Position numbers and translations under genes: made by a program. From positions 80,059 through 144,058 of the forward strand of contig NZ_SGWZ01000004.1 of NCBI RefSeq assembly GCF_004216755.1: a stretch of 64,000 nt of DNA, written 5' to 3'. Each line of letters starts with the position of its first letter. Within the stretch, counting starts at the first letter, position 1. Positions 27,222-36,590 of the stretch are shown in pieces. Source of the stretch: Kerstersia gyiorum (GTDB lineage: Bacteria; Pseudomonadota; Gammaproteobacteria; Burkholderiales; Burkholderiaceae_B). The notes beneath the pieces are model-generated. The model did not search any database and was not told the origin of the DNA. It saw only the letters and a list, made by a program, of their open reading frames with translations.

Positions 27222-28849
27222 CGCGCATCTCCCTGGTGAAAGGCGGCAAGGTCCAGCCGTGCGTCGGCAGTATTTGCCAATTCTGTATCGTGAGTCACCA
27301 TCAGGATGGCCTTGTTTGCCTGCCGCGCCAGGCGCAGCAGTTCCTGCATCAGGCGCGCAGCCGTCTGCGAGTCCAGTGCGCTGGTCGGTTCATCGAGCAG
27401 AATGAGGCTGGCGGAGGACAGGAAGGCGCGGGCCAGGCCGACGCGCTGCTTTTCGCCACCGGAGAGTAGGCTGGCGTCGGCGCCTGGTTCGATGTCGATC
27501 TGCGCCCGGCCCAGGGCGGCCAGATAGTCTGCTTCGCTGGCGCCGGGAGCGGTCAGGGCAAGCGTTGATTGAACGGCGGCGGGCAGTACGCTGCCACCTT
27601 GCGGAATCAGCAGCAGGTGCTGGGAGCGCACGTCTTCCGCCAAGTCGGCCACACGCGTATGGCCCAGCCGTATTTCGCCGCCTTGGGGCGTTTCCAGTCC
27701 TGCAAGCACGCGCAGCAGCGTGGTCTTGCCGCTTCCGCTGGGGCCGGTGATGGCTGTCAGGGTGCCTGGCATGAAAATGTGCGTCAGCCCTTGGACCAAA
27801 TGGCGTTCCCCCTGCTGCAGTTGCAGGTCCGAAACCGTCAGCGGCAGGCCCTGGCCCGTGGGTTCGGGCGCCAGGCAGGTGCCGCTGGCCAGCGGGGTTT
27901 CTTGCAGCAGTGCTGCCAGGCGCTGTGCAGCGGCACGTCCTGCTGATAGATAATCCAGGCCGTGACCGAGCTTTAGCGCTGGGGTCACGATGGCCAGGCT
28001 GAACAGCAGGGCGGCAGCCAGCCGATAGGCGGGCAGTTCATGGCCGACCGCATAGGCAATGGCGAAGGTGGAAACAGCCTGCAGCAGTGCGACGGCGATG
28101 GCGGCAGCCGTCGCGACCCGGCCGACGCGTTCCAGCATGCCGTCGATGAAGCGCCGTGTCGCCGACTGGTAGGCGGCCGCCGCGCCGGCCTGGGCGCCAT
28201 AGATGCGGCTCACTCGGATGCCGCGCGCATAGTCGTCGGCGGCACTCATGATATTGCCCATGACATCCGCTTGTTCAGCGCCTTGCCGGGCTGCCATTTT
28301 CGGAATCACCACCAGGTAGAAACCGGCAGCCAGTGCGCCAGGGATCAGCGCCAGCAAGGCAAGCGGACCGGCCAGGCCGGACAGCAGCAGCACGGAGGCA
28401 ATCGGCACGATGACAAAGGTGGCGATTTCCGAAGGCAGGTGCGCAACCATGTGGTGCAGGGCGCTGATGTCGTCCGACACCAGACGGCGCAGCTTGTCGC
28501 CGCCGTGGCGGCTTAACGTGCTGGCTGGCAGGCGCAGGAGGTGCCCGGCGACCTGCCGCCTGAGCCTGGCCTCGAAACGTCCTTCTGCGTCATGCGATAG
28601 CCACGCAGACAGCGACGCCAGCAGGGCGCCGCTGACCCACAAAAAGCAAGCCGCACCCGCCCAGGACAGCGTCGGCTCGCGCAGCATGCAGACCAGGCAC
28701 CAGAGCGCGCCGAGTGTCGCGAGGCCAGATGCCGCAGCGGTGCCGATACCGGCAGCCAGGGCCGGGAATGCGGGTTTCAAGGCGGGGAGCAGGACGGGAT
28801 CCAGCCATCGGTTCCGGGGAACAGTTTGAGTCATGGTGTGTTCTGTCAT
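27218..28849 (-). CDS. ABC exporter half-transporter (first subunit)
   Basis: A 543-residue type I exporter subunit with an N-terminal six-helix domain (GDKLRRLVSDDISALHHMVA is a coupling segment) and an ATPase. The ATPase has Walker A GPSGSGKTTLLRVLAGLE, signature LLSGGEKQRVGLARAFL and Walker B LILLDEPTSALDS. It starts at 28849, or at ATG 28834. It is divergent from a TetR regulator across a long palindrome. With its partner it may import or export a siderophore, haem or drug. Confidence 0.85.
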   Translation of the reverse strand: MTEHTMTQTVPRNRWLDPVLLPALKPAFPALAAGIGTAAASGLATLGALWCLVCMLREPTLSWAGAACFLWVSGALLASLSAWLSHDAEGRFEARLRRQVAGHLLRLPASTLSRHGGDKLRRLVSDDISALHHMVAHLPSEIATFVIVPIASVLLLSGLAGPLALLALIPGALAAGFYLVVIPKMAARQGAEQADVMGNIMSAADDYARGIRVSRIYGAQAGAAAAYQSATRRFIDGMLERVGRVATAAAIAVALLQAVSTFAIAYAVGHELPAYRLAAALLFSLAIVTPALKLGHGLDYLSAGRAAAQRLAALLQETPLASGTCLAPEPTGQGLPLTVSDLQLQQGERHLVQGLTHIFMPGTLTAITGPSGSGKTTLLRVLAGLETPQGGEIRLGHTRVADLAEDVRSQHLLLIPQGGSVLPAAVQSTLALTAPGASEADYLAALGRAQIDIEPGADASLLSGGEKQRVGLARAFLSSASLILLDEPTSALDSQTAARLMQELLRLARQANKAILMVTHDTELANTADARLDLAAFHQGDAR

Positions 28850-28937
28850 CGGCAGGGGCGTCCGGTTTCAGGGAAGGGGCGCCGTGGCGGAACCGTTATT
28901 CCGAAAATCAGGCCCAGGTCGAGAATGGTTTTCAATC

Positions 28938-28964
28938 AATTAGTTTCATGATGATAAACTAATT
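28938..28964. promoter_or_regulatory. TetR-type operator palindrome
   Basis: AATTAGTTT (28938-28946), a 9-base spacer and its complement AAACTAATT (28956-28964) form a perfect inverted repeat. It lies between the ABC exporter operon and the TetR gene and is the likely operator for both. Confidence 0.8.
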
Positions 28965-29003
28965 TCGTTGATCAGATGAAGATGACCCGGAAAAGCGAAA
29001 TAC

Positions 29004-29606
29004 ATGGAAACGGTTAAACCAGCCCCCCGGCGTGGCCGGCCGCCCAGCATCACTCGCCAGCGCATTGCCGAGGCGGGGATGGTCATGGGCTTGCCCAGGA
29101 TGACATTCGTGGGCGTGGCGGCTTTGCTCGGGGTGAGTCACATGGCCCTCTACAAGCATGTGCAGAACCTGGAGGCGCTCAAGCGTCTGGTCGCCGAGGA
29201 GATTTTCTGCCGCTGGCAGATGCCGGAAACGGTTGGGCCGCTACACGAGCCGCTCGAGGCATACCTGCATCGCTTCAGTGCGTCTTTGCGCGAACTGGTG
29301 CGCCGGCACCAGGGATTGGCGCCCTATCTGATACGGCGCAGCGCTACCACGCCCACCATGCTGGACAAAATCTATGCGCACCATGAATGGTTCGCTGGCC
29401 GCTACGGCTTGACGCGCGGGCGGGCACGCTGGCTGTTGTCCACGATTGCCTTTCATTGCATTGCGCTGGCAGATACCGTGTATGCCGTTAGCGCGGACGA
29501 TGATGTGCCGCTGCTGGATGATGAAACTGAGGCTGCGGAAATCGAAGCGGAATTCGACCGGGGCATGCAGGCCCTCGTTATCGGGGTGCTGCACATGCCG
29601 TCCTAG
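29004..29606 (+). CDS. TetR-family regulator of the ABC exporter
   Basis: A 200-residue regulator. The helix-turn-helix is ITRQRIAEAGMVMGLPRMTFVGVAALLGVSHMALYKHVQNLEALKRLV. The C-terminal domain (MPETVGPLHEPLEAYLHRF onward) is a TetR ligand domain of unknown specificity. ATG 29004 lies 40 bp from the palindrome. It probably represses the divergent ABC pair. Confidence 0.87.
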   Translation: METVKPAPRRGRPPSITRQRIAEAGMVMGLPRMTFVGVAALLGVSHMALYKHVQNLEALKRLVAEEIFCRWQMPETVGPLHEPLEAYLHRFSASLRELVRRHQGLAPYLIRRSATTPTMLDKIYAHHEWFAGRYGLTRGRARWLLSTIAFHCIALADTVYAVSADDDVPLLDDETEAAEIEAEFDRGMQALVIGVLHMPS

Positions 29607-29786
29607 CCATGCCAGCCGTCGGGCTACCCCTGTTATCAGATGTTAGTTAATGCATAAAAGTTCGTTTGAACATGCCTTCGGGTTATTTAGACTAATCGGT
29701 CTACCCCTGTGCTGGCAGCAGCATTGTCCGACAGTGGCGGGCAGCCGGTCTGGCTGGTGGTGCAGCGTATGAACGAAGGATGGATG

Positions 29787-31442
29787 ATGAATAAACGAGA
29801 ATTTCTGGTATCAGGCTTGAAAGCCGGTGTGGTCGTCAGTTTGCCGGGTGGCCTGCTGGCCTGCGCCAGTCCGGTCGCGGCGGGCGAACCGGTCGTGGAA
29901 ACGGCGGCCGGGCGTCTGCGTGGCGTGCGCACCAGCCAGGGCTATGCCTTCCGTGGCGTCCCCTATGGCGAAACAACGGCAGGAGCCAACCGGTTCCAGC
30001 CGCCCGTGCGCAAGCAGCCGTGGGCAGGCGTGCGCGATGCCACCAAGCATGGCGCGAGTGCGCCACAGCTCAAGGGTGCTTCCGTTGCGGAATTCGCCTG
30101 GTACTGGTCTGGCGTGGCCGCCGATGAGGATTGCCTGTCGCTGGCGGTCTACACCCCTGCCATCAATGACGGCAAGAAGCGGCCGGTGCTGTTCTGGCTG
30201 CATGGCGGAGCGTTTTCTGCTGGAGCAGGGACTTCCGCCGGTTTCGATGGCAGTTTCCTGGCGCAGAGCCAGGACGTGGTCGTCGTCTCCGTCAATCATC
30301 GCCTCAATGTGTTCGGGTCGCTCTATGTGGGTGAAAATGCGCCCGGGTTCGCAGCGGAATCGGCCAACGTCGGTGTGCTGGACCAGGTCGAGGCCCTGCA
30401 GTGGGTGAAGGACAACATCGAGGGCTTCGGCGGTGACGCCGACAACGTTACGATCTTCGGGCAATCCGGCGGAGCGGCCAAGGTCACGGCGCTGCTGGGG
30501 CTGCCGGCGGCCAAGGGCCTGTTCCACAAGGCCATCGTACAAAGCGGTTCGGGTCTGTGGCGCCTGGGCAGCCAGGAAAAGGCTGAGCGCGCCACGCATG
30601 GCCTGTTGCAGGAACTGGGGCTCAATGCAGGCAATGCTGCGCGCATCCAGCAGTTGCCGGTGGAACAGATCCTCGCCGCCTATGGCAAGCTGCTGGCCAA
30701 GACCGGCGGCGTCAGTGAATTCCGCCCGACGCTCGACGGCGTGGTGTTCCGTGAGGAACCCTATGACCCGCGCGCGGTGGCGCTGGCGGCTGACGTGCCG
30801 GTGCTGGTGGGCTATGCCCAGGATGAAGCGACGTTTTTCCTGGCAGGCAATCCGGCCAATTTTTCCATCAGCCAGGCGCAGCTGGAGGCCCGGGTACAGA
30901 AATTCCTGCAACTGACGGATGCGCAGACCAGGGAAATCCTCCAAAGCTACGCGGCACGCTATCCGGGCAGCACGCCTGCCCATCAATTGATCGCCATTGC
31001 CGGCGACTACAACTACAAGCTGCCAACACTGGCGTTTGCGGATCGTCAGGCGGATCTGAACGGCGCTGCCGTCTACGCCTACGAGTTCGACTGGAAGTCT
31101 CCGGCGCGCGCAGGCGTGCTCGGTGCGGCCCATACGTCGGAAGTGCCCTTCGTGTTCGGTACGCTGGATGCCGCCCGGGCGCTGGTGCAGGATAGCTCCG
31201 ATCAGATCGAGGTGCGCAATCGCCTGGGGGCAATCTGGGGGCAGTTCGCCCGCACCGGCAACCCGAATTCGGATCGTGCCGGCGTGCAGGGCTGGGAGCG
31301 CTACGAGCGTGGCCAGCGCCAGACCGCCCGCATTGGCGGCAGCTGGCAGGTCGTTGCCGACCCGCAAGCCCATGGGCGCGAGGCGCTGGCGGACTTGCCG
31401 CTGTACGAGTACAGCTTCCCGGTTTCGTTCGTGAAGGACTGA
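29787..31442 (+). CDS. Type B carboxylesterase, exported
   Basis: A 551-residue alpha/beta-hydrolase of the carboxylesterase/para-nitrobenzyl esterase family. The oxyanion region is FWLHGGAFSAGAG, the nucleophile Ser is in IFGQSGGAAKV, and the His is in AAHTSEVPFVFG. The N-terminus (MNKREFLVSGLKAGVVVSLP then GGLLAC) has a KR-containing Tat-like motif and an LLAC lipobox, so it is probably a Tat-exported lipoprotein. AAGGA lies six bases before ATG 29787; ATG 29784 is an alternative. The substrate is unknown. It converges with the siderophore importer operon. Confidence 0.87.
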   Translation: MNKREFLVSGLKAGVVVSLPGGLLACASPVAAGEPVVETAAGRLRGVRTSQGYAFRGVPYGETTAGANRFQPPVRKQPWAGVRDATKHGASAPQLKGASVAEFAWYWSGVAADEDCLSLAVYTPAINDGKKRPVLFWLHGGAFSAGAGTSAGFDGSFLAQSQDVVVVSVNHRLNVFGSLYVGENAPGFAAESANVGVLDQVEALQWVKDNIEGFGGDADNVTIFGQSGGAAKVTALLGLPAAKGLFHKAIVQSGSGLWRLGSQEKAERATHGLLQELGLNAGNAARIQQLPVEQILAAYGKLLAKTGGVSEFRPTLDGVVFREEPYDPRAVALAADVPVLVGYAQDEATFFLAGNPANFSISQAQLEARVQKFLQLTDAQTREILQSYAARYPGSTPAHQLIAIAGDYNYKLPTLAFADRQADLNGAAVYAYEFDWKSPARAGVLGAAHTSEVPFVFGTLDAARALVQDSSDQIEVRNRLGAIWGQFARTGNPNSDRAGVQGWERYERGQRQTARIGGSWQVVADPQAHGREALADLPLYEYSFPVSFVKD

Positions 31443-31453
31443 GCCGCGGAAAA

Positions 31454-31489
31454 TGCAGGCCTGGCCGAAATCCTACCGCCAGGCCTGCA
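31454..31489. terminator. Hairpin between convergent esterase and siderophore operon
   Basis: TGCAGGCCTGGC (31454-31465) pairs perfectly with GCCAGGCCTGCA (31478-31489). On the minus strand four Ts follow the stem; on the plus strand there is no T-run. It is a plausible bidirectional terminator, stronger for the minus-strand operon. Confidence 0.65.
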
Positions 31490-31556
31490 GTCGTCTGCAT
31501 GACCTCATGCCATGCGAGCCTGGTTGTTACGATTCCTGCGCCTGGGCGGGCTGGCC

Positions 31557-32330
31557 TTAGCGTCGGGGCTGGCCGGTGTAATAGACGCAGATACGCTGGC
31601 CGCCGATGTCATGCACGCTGATGGGCGTTTCATAGAGTTCGCTGAGCAGATCGCTTCTGACCAGTTCCGCCGGCGAGCCATGATGGGCCAGCCGGCCCCG
31701 GCGCATTGCGATGATGGCGTCGGCATAACAGGAAGCGAAATTGATGTCATGCAGCACCAGCACCACGGTCTTGCCCAGGGTGTCGGCCGCATGCCGCAAG
31801 GTGCGCATCATGGCTACCGCGTGTTGCATGTCCAGTCCGTTGAGCGGTTCGTCCAGCAGCACGTAGTCGGTGTCCTGGCATAACACCATGGCGACGAAGG
31901 CGCGCTGGCGCTGGCCGCCGGACAACTCGTCGAGAAAACGATGCGCCAGCGTTTCCATATCCATGTAACGCAGCGCCATGCTGATCTGCCGTTCGTCTTC
32001 CTCGGCCGTGCTCACGCCCTTGTGCGGGAAACGGCCGAACGCCACCAGGTCGCGGACGGTCAGGCGCAGCGGCAGGTGGTTGTCCTGGCGCAGGATGGCG
32101 AGCCGCCTGGCCAGCACTTTGCTGCTGGCGCGGCTGACGTCCAGCCCGTCGATGAGGACTGCGCCGGCATCCATGGGCAGCAGTCGGCTGATCATGGAGA
32201 GCAGGGTGGATTTGCCCGCCCCGTTGGGGCCGATGATGGCGGTGACGCCTCCCGTGGGAATGCGCAGCGAAACGCCATCGACCACGACGCTGCCGCCATA
32301 GTGTTTGCTGAGTTCGGAGACTTCTATCAT
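31557..32330 (-). CDS. Siderophore ABC importer, ATPase
   Basis: A 257-residue FecE/FepC-family ATPase: Walker A IIGPNGAGKSTLLSMISRLL, signature LSGGQRQRAFVAMVL, Walker B YVLLDEPLNGLD and switch VLHDINFASCYAD. The start ATG 32330 overlaps the permease stop. It powers uptake of an Fe-siderophore across the inner membrane. The closest pattern is the YclP/FatE/CeuD group that accompanies catecholate-type binding proteins. Confidence 0.9.
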   Translation of the reverse strand: MIEVSELSKHYGGSVVVDGVSLRIPTGGVTAIIGPNGAGKSTLLSMISRLLPMDAGAVLIDGLDVSRASSKVLARRLAILRQDNHLPLRLTVRDLVAFGRFPHKGVSTAEEDERQISMALRYMDMETLAHRFLDELSGGQRQRAFVAMVLCQDTDYVLLDEPLNGLDMQHAVAMMRTLRHAADTLGKTVVLVLHDINFASCYADAIIAMRRGRLAHHGSPAELVRSDLLSELYETPISVHDIGGQRICVYYTGQPRR

Positions 32331-33343
32331 TTCATTGCCTTGCGCGTAACCATGAGCAGGAACAGCAGCCCGCCGGTGAACTCGATGACCACGCTGATCG
32401 CAGTTTCCAGATGCAGGACATGTTCCAGCACGGTCTGGCCACCCACCAGCAAGATGATGCCGATCAGGATGGCGGCAGGCAGGGTTAGCCGGTGCCGGTC
32501 GCAATCCATGACGTGGTAGGCGAGGTTGCTGACCAGCAGGCCGAGAAAGGTGATGGGGCCGACTAGCGCCGTGGAAACGGCAACCAGCACGGCAATGACC
32601 ACCAGCGTCTGCATGACGGTGCGCTGATAGGGCACGCCCAGGTTGATGGCGATATCGCGCCCCAGCGCCAGGACATCGTAGCGCGGCAGCAGGCGTAGCG
32701 CCCAGAGCGCTGCGGCCACCAGTAGTACGGTGCTCAGTCCGAGCAGCTTGGGTTCCACGGAATTGAAGGACGCGAACAGTTTGTCCTGCACGATGACAAA
32801 CTCATTCGGGTCGATCAGGCGCATCAGCAGATTGGCCAGGCTGCGAAACAGCAGGCCGAAAGTGATGCCGACCAGTATCAGGCGATGCAGGCTTTGTGCC
32901 GTATCGGTGAAAAGCCAGCGGAACAGCAGGCAGGCCAGCCCGGTCATGATGGCGACCTGCACCAGGAACTGAACGCCGCTGGCTTGCGAAATCGACGTAA
33001 GTTCGGTGCCCAGGCTGAAGGCGGCCGCGGCCTGTATCAGGGTATAGAGGGCATCGAAACCGATCAGCGCGGGCGTGAGGATGCGGTTATGCGTGATGGT
33101 CTGGAACAGCACCGTAGAAATTGCAATGGCACAGGCCACCAGCACCATGGTCGCCAGCTTGATTCCGCGGAACGCCAGAATGAAACCCCAGTCGCCACGG
33201 GTGCCGGTCGTCATGAAGGCGAGGATGGCCAGTAGCGCCAGGACCAGCAGCGGCAGCAGGCGCCAGGCGCGTCGTGCGGCAGGATTCAGTGGCAATGTGT
33301 CGACGGTCGCCAGGGCAGGGGATGATTCACCACGATGCATCAT
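32327..33343 (-). CDS. Siderophore ABC importer, permease 2
   Basis: A 338-residue FecCD-family permease with about nine helices. Conserved segments include HNRILTPALIGFDALYTLIQ and VGPITFLGLLVSNLAYHVMD. The start at 33343 (MMHRGESS) forms ATGA with the stop of permease 1. It corresponds to YclO/FatC/CeuC. It pairs with permease 1 to form the channel. Confidence 0.9.
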   Translation of the reverse strand: MMHRGESSPALATVDTLPLNPAARRAWRLLPLLVLALLAILAFMTTGTRGDWGFILAFRGIKLATMVLVACAIAISTVLFQTITHNRILTPALIGFDALYTLIQAAAAFSLGTELTSISQASGVQFLVQVAIMTGLACLLFRWLFTDTAQSLHRLILVGITFGLLFRSLANLLMRLIDPNEFVIVQDKLFASFNSVEPKLLGLSTVLLVAAALWALRLLPRYDVLALGRDIAINLGVPYQRTVMQTLVVIAVLVAVSTALVGPITFLGLLVSNLAYHVMDCDRHRLTLPAAILIGIILLVGGQTVLEHVLHLETAISVVIEFTGGLLFLLMVTRKAMK

Positions 33344-34359
33344 GCGGCTCCGTTCCTGTTGCGTAGAATCAGGTAGAGGAATAGGATGCACCCGAGTATG
33401 CCCATGGTGACGCCGATGGGTATTTCATAAGGCGGATTGATCAGGCGGCCGACAATATCGCACAGTAGGGCCAGGCCGCCCCCCATGAGGGCGATCCATG
33501 GCAGGGAGCGGTGCATATTGTCGCCCATGATCAGGCTGATGACATTGGGCACCACCAGCCCCAGGAACGGGATGTTGCCAGCCGTGATGACCACGACGGT
33601 CGATACCGCAGATACGATGACCAGGCCTGCCAGCGTCAGGGCGCGGTGGTTCAGGCCGAGATTGGTGCTGAAGCGCTGGCCCATGCCCATGACCGTGAAA
33701 CGGTCGGCGGCGAGATAGGCCGCACAGGCCAGCGCGAAGCCGATCCACAACAATTCGTAGCGTCCGCGCAGGACACCGGAAAAATCGCCGGTGGTCCAGG
33801 CATTGAGGGATTGCAGCATATCGTAGCGATAGGCGAAGAAATTCGTCACGGCGCTGACGATGCCGCCCAACACGATACCGACCAGCGGGACCAGGAAGGG
33901 GGAGCGCAATGGTGTGCGCCGCAGGATCATCAGGAACAACATGGTGCCGCCCATGGCGAAACTGCCGGCGACCAGCATGCGTCCCACAACGGAAATGTCG
34001 GGCATGACCAGGGCAACGAACAGGATGCCCAGCATGGCCGATTCGACAGTGCCGGTGGTGGAGGGCTCGACATAGCGGTTCTGCACCATGACCTGCATGA
34101 GCAGGCCGGCGACGGCTAGTGCGATGCCAGCCAGCAGCAGGGCGATGGTGCGTGGCAGGCGGCTGACCGTGAGCAGGGACCAGGCATCGCCGGCATCATC
34201 CTGCCACAGGTCGCGCCAGCTGAGATCGCTGGCGCCGATGAACAGACTGATCACGAATAAAACGGCGATCCCGCCGCAGGCGGGCAACAGCCAGCCTGCA
34301 GACGGAACACGCCGGCGCGCCACTCGCGGAGCGGCGACGGCCGGATTACTGCTTTTCAT
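33340..34359 (-). CDS. Siderophore ABC importer, permease 1
   Basis: A 339-residue FecCD-family permease with VSRLPRTIALLLAGIALAVAG, QNRYVEPSTTGTVESAMLGI and FLGLVVPNVISLIMGDNMHRSL. It corresponds to YclN/FatD/CeuB. The 14-bp overlap with the binding-protein gene shows tight coupling in a four-gene operon. Confidence 0.9.
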   Translation of the reverse strand: MKSSNPAVAAPRVARRRVPSAGWLLPACGGIAVLFVISLFIGASDLSWRDLWQDDAGDAWSLLTVSRLPRTIALLLAGIALAVAGLLMQVMVQNRYVEPSTTGTVESAMLGILFVALVMPDISVVGRMLVAGSFAMGGTMLFLMILRRTPLRSPFLVPLVGIVLGGIVSAVTNFFAYRYDMLQSLNAWTTGDFSGVLRGRYELLWIGFALACAAYLAADRFTVMGMGQRFSTNLGLNHRALTLAGLVIVSAVSTVVVITAGNIPFLGLVVPNVISLIMGDNMHRSLPWIALMGGGLALLCDIVGRLINPPYEIPIGVTMGILGCILFLYLILRNRNGAA

Positions 34360-35353
34360 CGAAGGCGGCGCTCAGCTGATCGACGTTTTGCTGCATGGCG
34401 GCCAGGCCGCCGCTGCCCAGCAGATACCAGTTGGCGGCATCGAGATACACCACATGGCCCTTTTGCCAGGCGGCGGTCTTGCGGACCAGTTCATTGTCCA
34501 GCAGGCGCTGGGCCGACGTGCCTTCGCGGCCGATGGCGGCATCGCGGTCGATCACGAACAGCCATTCGGGGTTGGTCTTCAGGATGTACTCGAAGGAAAT
34601 GGCCTGTCCGTGCAGCGAAACCTTGAGGTTGGGGTCTGCCGGCACAATGCCGAAGGCATCGTGCAGCACGCCGAAACGCGAACCCGGGCCGTAAGCGCTC
34701 ATCTTGCCGCCAGTGGTCAGCACGATCAGGCCGGGGCCGGCCTGGGCCGCCTTGGCCTTCAGCGCATCTATGGATTCGTGCAGCGTGGCCAGTTTGGCGT
34801 CAGCCACATCTTCCTTGTCGAACAGGCCGGCCAGCAGCTTGGTGTTGTGCTCGAGGCTGCCCAGCAGGTCGGCGGCGTCAGGCGTCAGGTCCACTGTCGG
34901 TGCAATGCGCTTGAGCATGTCGTACTTGGGGGCGGAACGGCCGGCCACCAGTACCAGGTCGGGCTTGGCGGCATTGATGGCCTCATAGTTCGGCTCGAAA
35001 GCGGTGCCGGCTTTCAGCACATCGTCCGCGCTGTATTTTTGCAGGCGTTCAGGCAGCACGGCAGCGCTGGGGACGCCGGCCACCGGCACGCCCAGGGCAT
35101 CCAGGGTGTCGAGTGTGGCGAAGTCCAGCACGATGAGCTTTTCTGGTTTGGCCGGCAGCGTGGTGTTGCCTTGTACGTGGGAGACCTCGACCGGTTCGGC
35201 CTGCGCGGAGACTGCGGCGCAGCTCAGGATGGCGGCCAGGACAGGCGTGAGGCAGGCGCGGGCGACGCGGTGGGTAAACGGGAACTTGCCAGCGGCGGAC
35301 AGATGAGTAGCGCGGTGCACGGCTTTCTTCCTATAAGAATACGTTTCATTCAT
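34346..35353 (-). CDS. Siderophore-binding periplasmic protein
   Basis: A 335-residue binding protein of the YclQ/FatB/CeuE/VctP group. It has VEVSHVQGNTTLPAKPEKLI and VLDFATLDTLDALGVPVAGV, with KPDLVLVAGRSAPKYDMLKR and TGGKMSAYGPGSRFGVLHD. These relatives bind catecholate or mixed siderophores. The Sec signal (ARACLTPVLAAILSCAAVSAQA) is preceded by an unusually long basic stretch, so a start later than 35353, for instance GTG at VHRATH, is possible. It is the first gene of the operon; no clear Fur box was found upstream. Confidence 0.88.
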   Translation of the reverse strand: MNETYSYRKKAVHRATHLSAAGKFPFTHRVARACLTPVLAAILSCAAVSAQAEPVEVSHVQGNTTLPAKPEKLIVLDFATLDTLDALGVPVAGVPSAAVLPERLQKYSADDVLKAGTAFEPNYEAINAAKPDLVLVAGRSAPKYDMLKRIAPTVDLTPDAADLLGSLEHNTKLLAGLFDKEDVADAKLATLHESIDALKAKAAQAGPGLIVLTTGGKMSAYGPGSRFGVLHDAFGIVPADPNLKVSLHGQAISFEYILKTNPEWLFVIDRDAAIGREGTSAQRLLDNELVRKTAAWQKGHVVYLDAANWYLLGSGGLAAMQQNVDQLSAAFDEKQ

Positions 35354-35678
35354 TGTCTGACGCCTGATGCGGCCACAAAAAACGGTTTGTAGCCGGCCAG
35401 CGGGCGCAGGGCGGATATTTCACGTAGCCGCCTTTATATCGCCATATGTGGGGCGTGGGCAAACGCCGGGCAATAAAGATAGGAAGCTCAAGACGGGAAA
35501 AACGGGGAGACTGTGGGGGGGATACTGGTGTGAGATTGCCTGTATCGACTGCCGTCTTGTAACAGTTGTTCGTTACAAGATGTGCGGGAAGCTCGTCTTC
35601 ATCTTTATATTAGGTCATTATTTACTAGCGGCGGCGCGACTCCCCGGACGTTGCCGGCATTCCAGTCAAAGGATAGCA
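35354..35678. promoter_or_regulatory. Divergent control region with a 9-bp inverted repeat
   Basis: This gap between the siderophore operon and the hydroxyacyl-CoA dehydrogenase contains TCTTGTAAC (35555-35563), an 8-base spacer and GTTACAAGA (35572-35580). That is a perfect inverted repeat about 100 bp before the dehydrogenase start and a likely operator. No gene is supported here. Confidence 0.6.
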
Positions 35679-36536
35679 ATGAGCACCATCAGGAAGGTCA
35701 CAGTGGTCGGCACGGGCGTGCTGGGTTCCCAGATTGCGTTTCAAAGCGCCTACAGCGGTTTTGACGTAACGGCATATGCCGTCAATGATCAATCGGCAGA
35801 GCAGGCCAGCCAGCGTTTTGCCAAATTGGCGGAAACCTACGTGCGTGAGGTGCCGGGCGCGGCAGATGGCAAGACTGATGCGGCGGCGGCAAGACTGCAC
35901 CTGAGCACCGACCTGGCTGCGGCCGTGGCCGATGCCGATCTGGTCATCGAAGCCATTCCGGAAGTGCTTGCCATCAAACAGGAAACCTACGCCAGGCTGG
36001 CGGGCCTGGCGCCGGCCAGGACTATCTTCGCCACCAATTCGTCTACCTTGCTGCCCAGCGCCATCAAAGATGCCACTGGCCGTCCGGATCGTTTCCTGGC
36101 CCTGCACTTCGCCAACCAGATATGGAAGTTCAATACGGCGGAAATCATGGGCACGTCCGATACCGATCCCGCCGTGTTCGATGCCCTGGTGCAGTTTGCC
36201 GCGGATATTGGCATGGTGCCCATTCCCGTGCGCAAGGAGAAGGCTGGGTACGTACTCAATTCGTTGCTGGTGCCCTTGCTCAATGCCGCCGCGGAACTGG
36301 CGGAAGGCGGCTATGCCGACCCGCATGATGTGGACAAGGTATGGCGCATCGCCACCGGCGCGCCCATGGGGCCATTCCAGATCTATGACATCATCGGCCT
36401 GAATACGCCGTACAACATCCTGTCGCAGGGCGGGGAACGTGAACGCAGGCTGGCGAACTGGTTGAAGGAAAACTATCTCGACCAGGGCAAGTTGGGCGTT
36501 GCCAGCGGCGAGGGCTTCTACAAGTACGAAAAATAG
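35679..36536 (+). CDS. 3-hydroxyacyl-CoA dehydrogenase
   Basis: A 285-residue NAD-dependent dehydrogenase of the HAD/hydroxybutyryl-CoA type. The NAD motif is VTVVGTGVLGSQIAFQSAYSG. The catalytic His lies in RFLALHFANQIW, where FAN replaces the more usual FFNP. The C-terminal domain has PMGPFQIYDIIGLNT. AAGGA precedes ATG 35679. It oxidises a 3-hydroxyacyl-CoA or a related hydroxy acid. The departure around FAN suggests a divergent substrate. Confidence 0.85.
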   Translation: MSTIRKVTVVGTGVLGSQIAFQSAYSGFDVTAYAVNDQSAEQASQRFAKLAETYVREVPGAADGKTDAAAARLHLSTDLAAAVADADLVIEAIPEVLAIKQETYARLAGLAPARTIFATNSSTLLPSAIKDATGRPDRFLALHFANQIWKFNTAEIMGTSDTDPAVFDALVQFAADIGMVPIPVRKEKAGYVLNSLLVPLLNAAAELAEGGYADPHDVDKVWRIATGAPMGPFQIYDIIGLNTPYNILSQGGERERRLANWLKENYLDQGKLGVASGEGFYKYEK

Positions 36537-36590
36537 GCGAACCTGTGGCAGAGCCGGGCCAGGCGGGCGGCACTGCTTGCGGCCTGGCTG

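Noticed and set aside
25650..28849. Naming the ABC pair cydCD
   Set aside because: The architecture is shared, but no cytochrome bd genes are adjacent and the TetR pairing fits siderophore or drug transporters equally well.
35354..35678. A Fur box for the siderophore importer
   Set aside because: I could not find a convincing match to the Fur consensus, so none is claimed.
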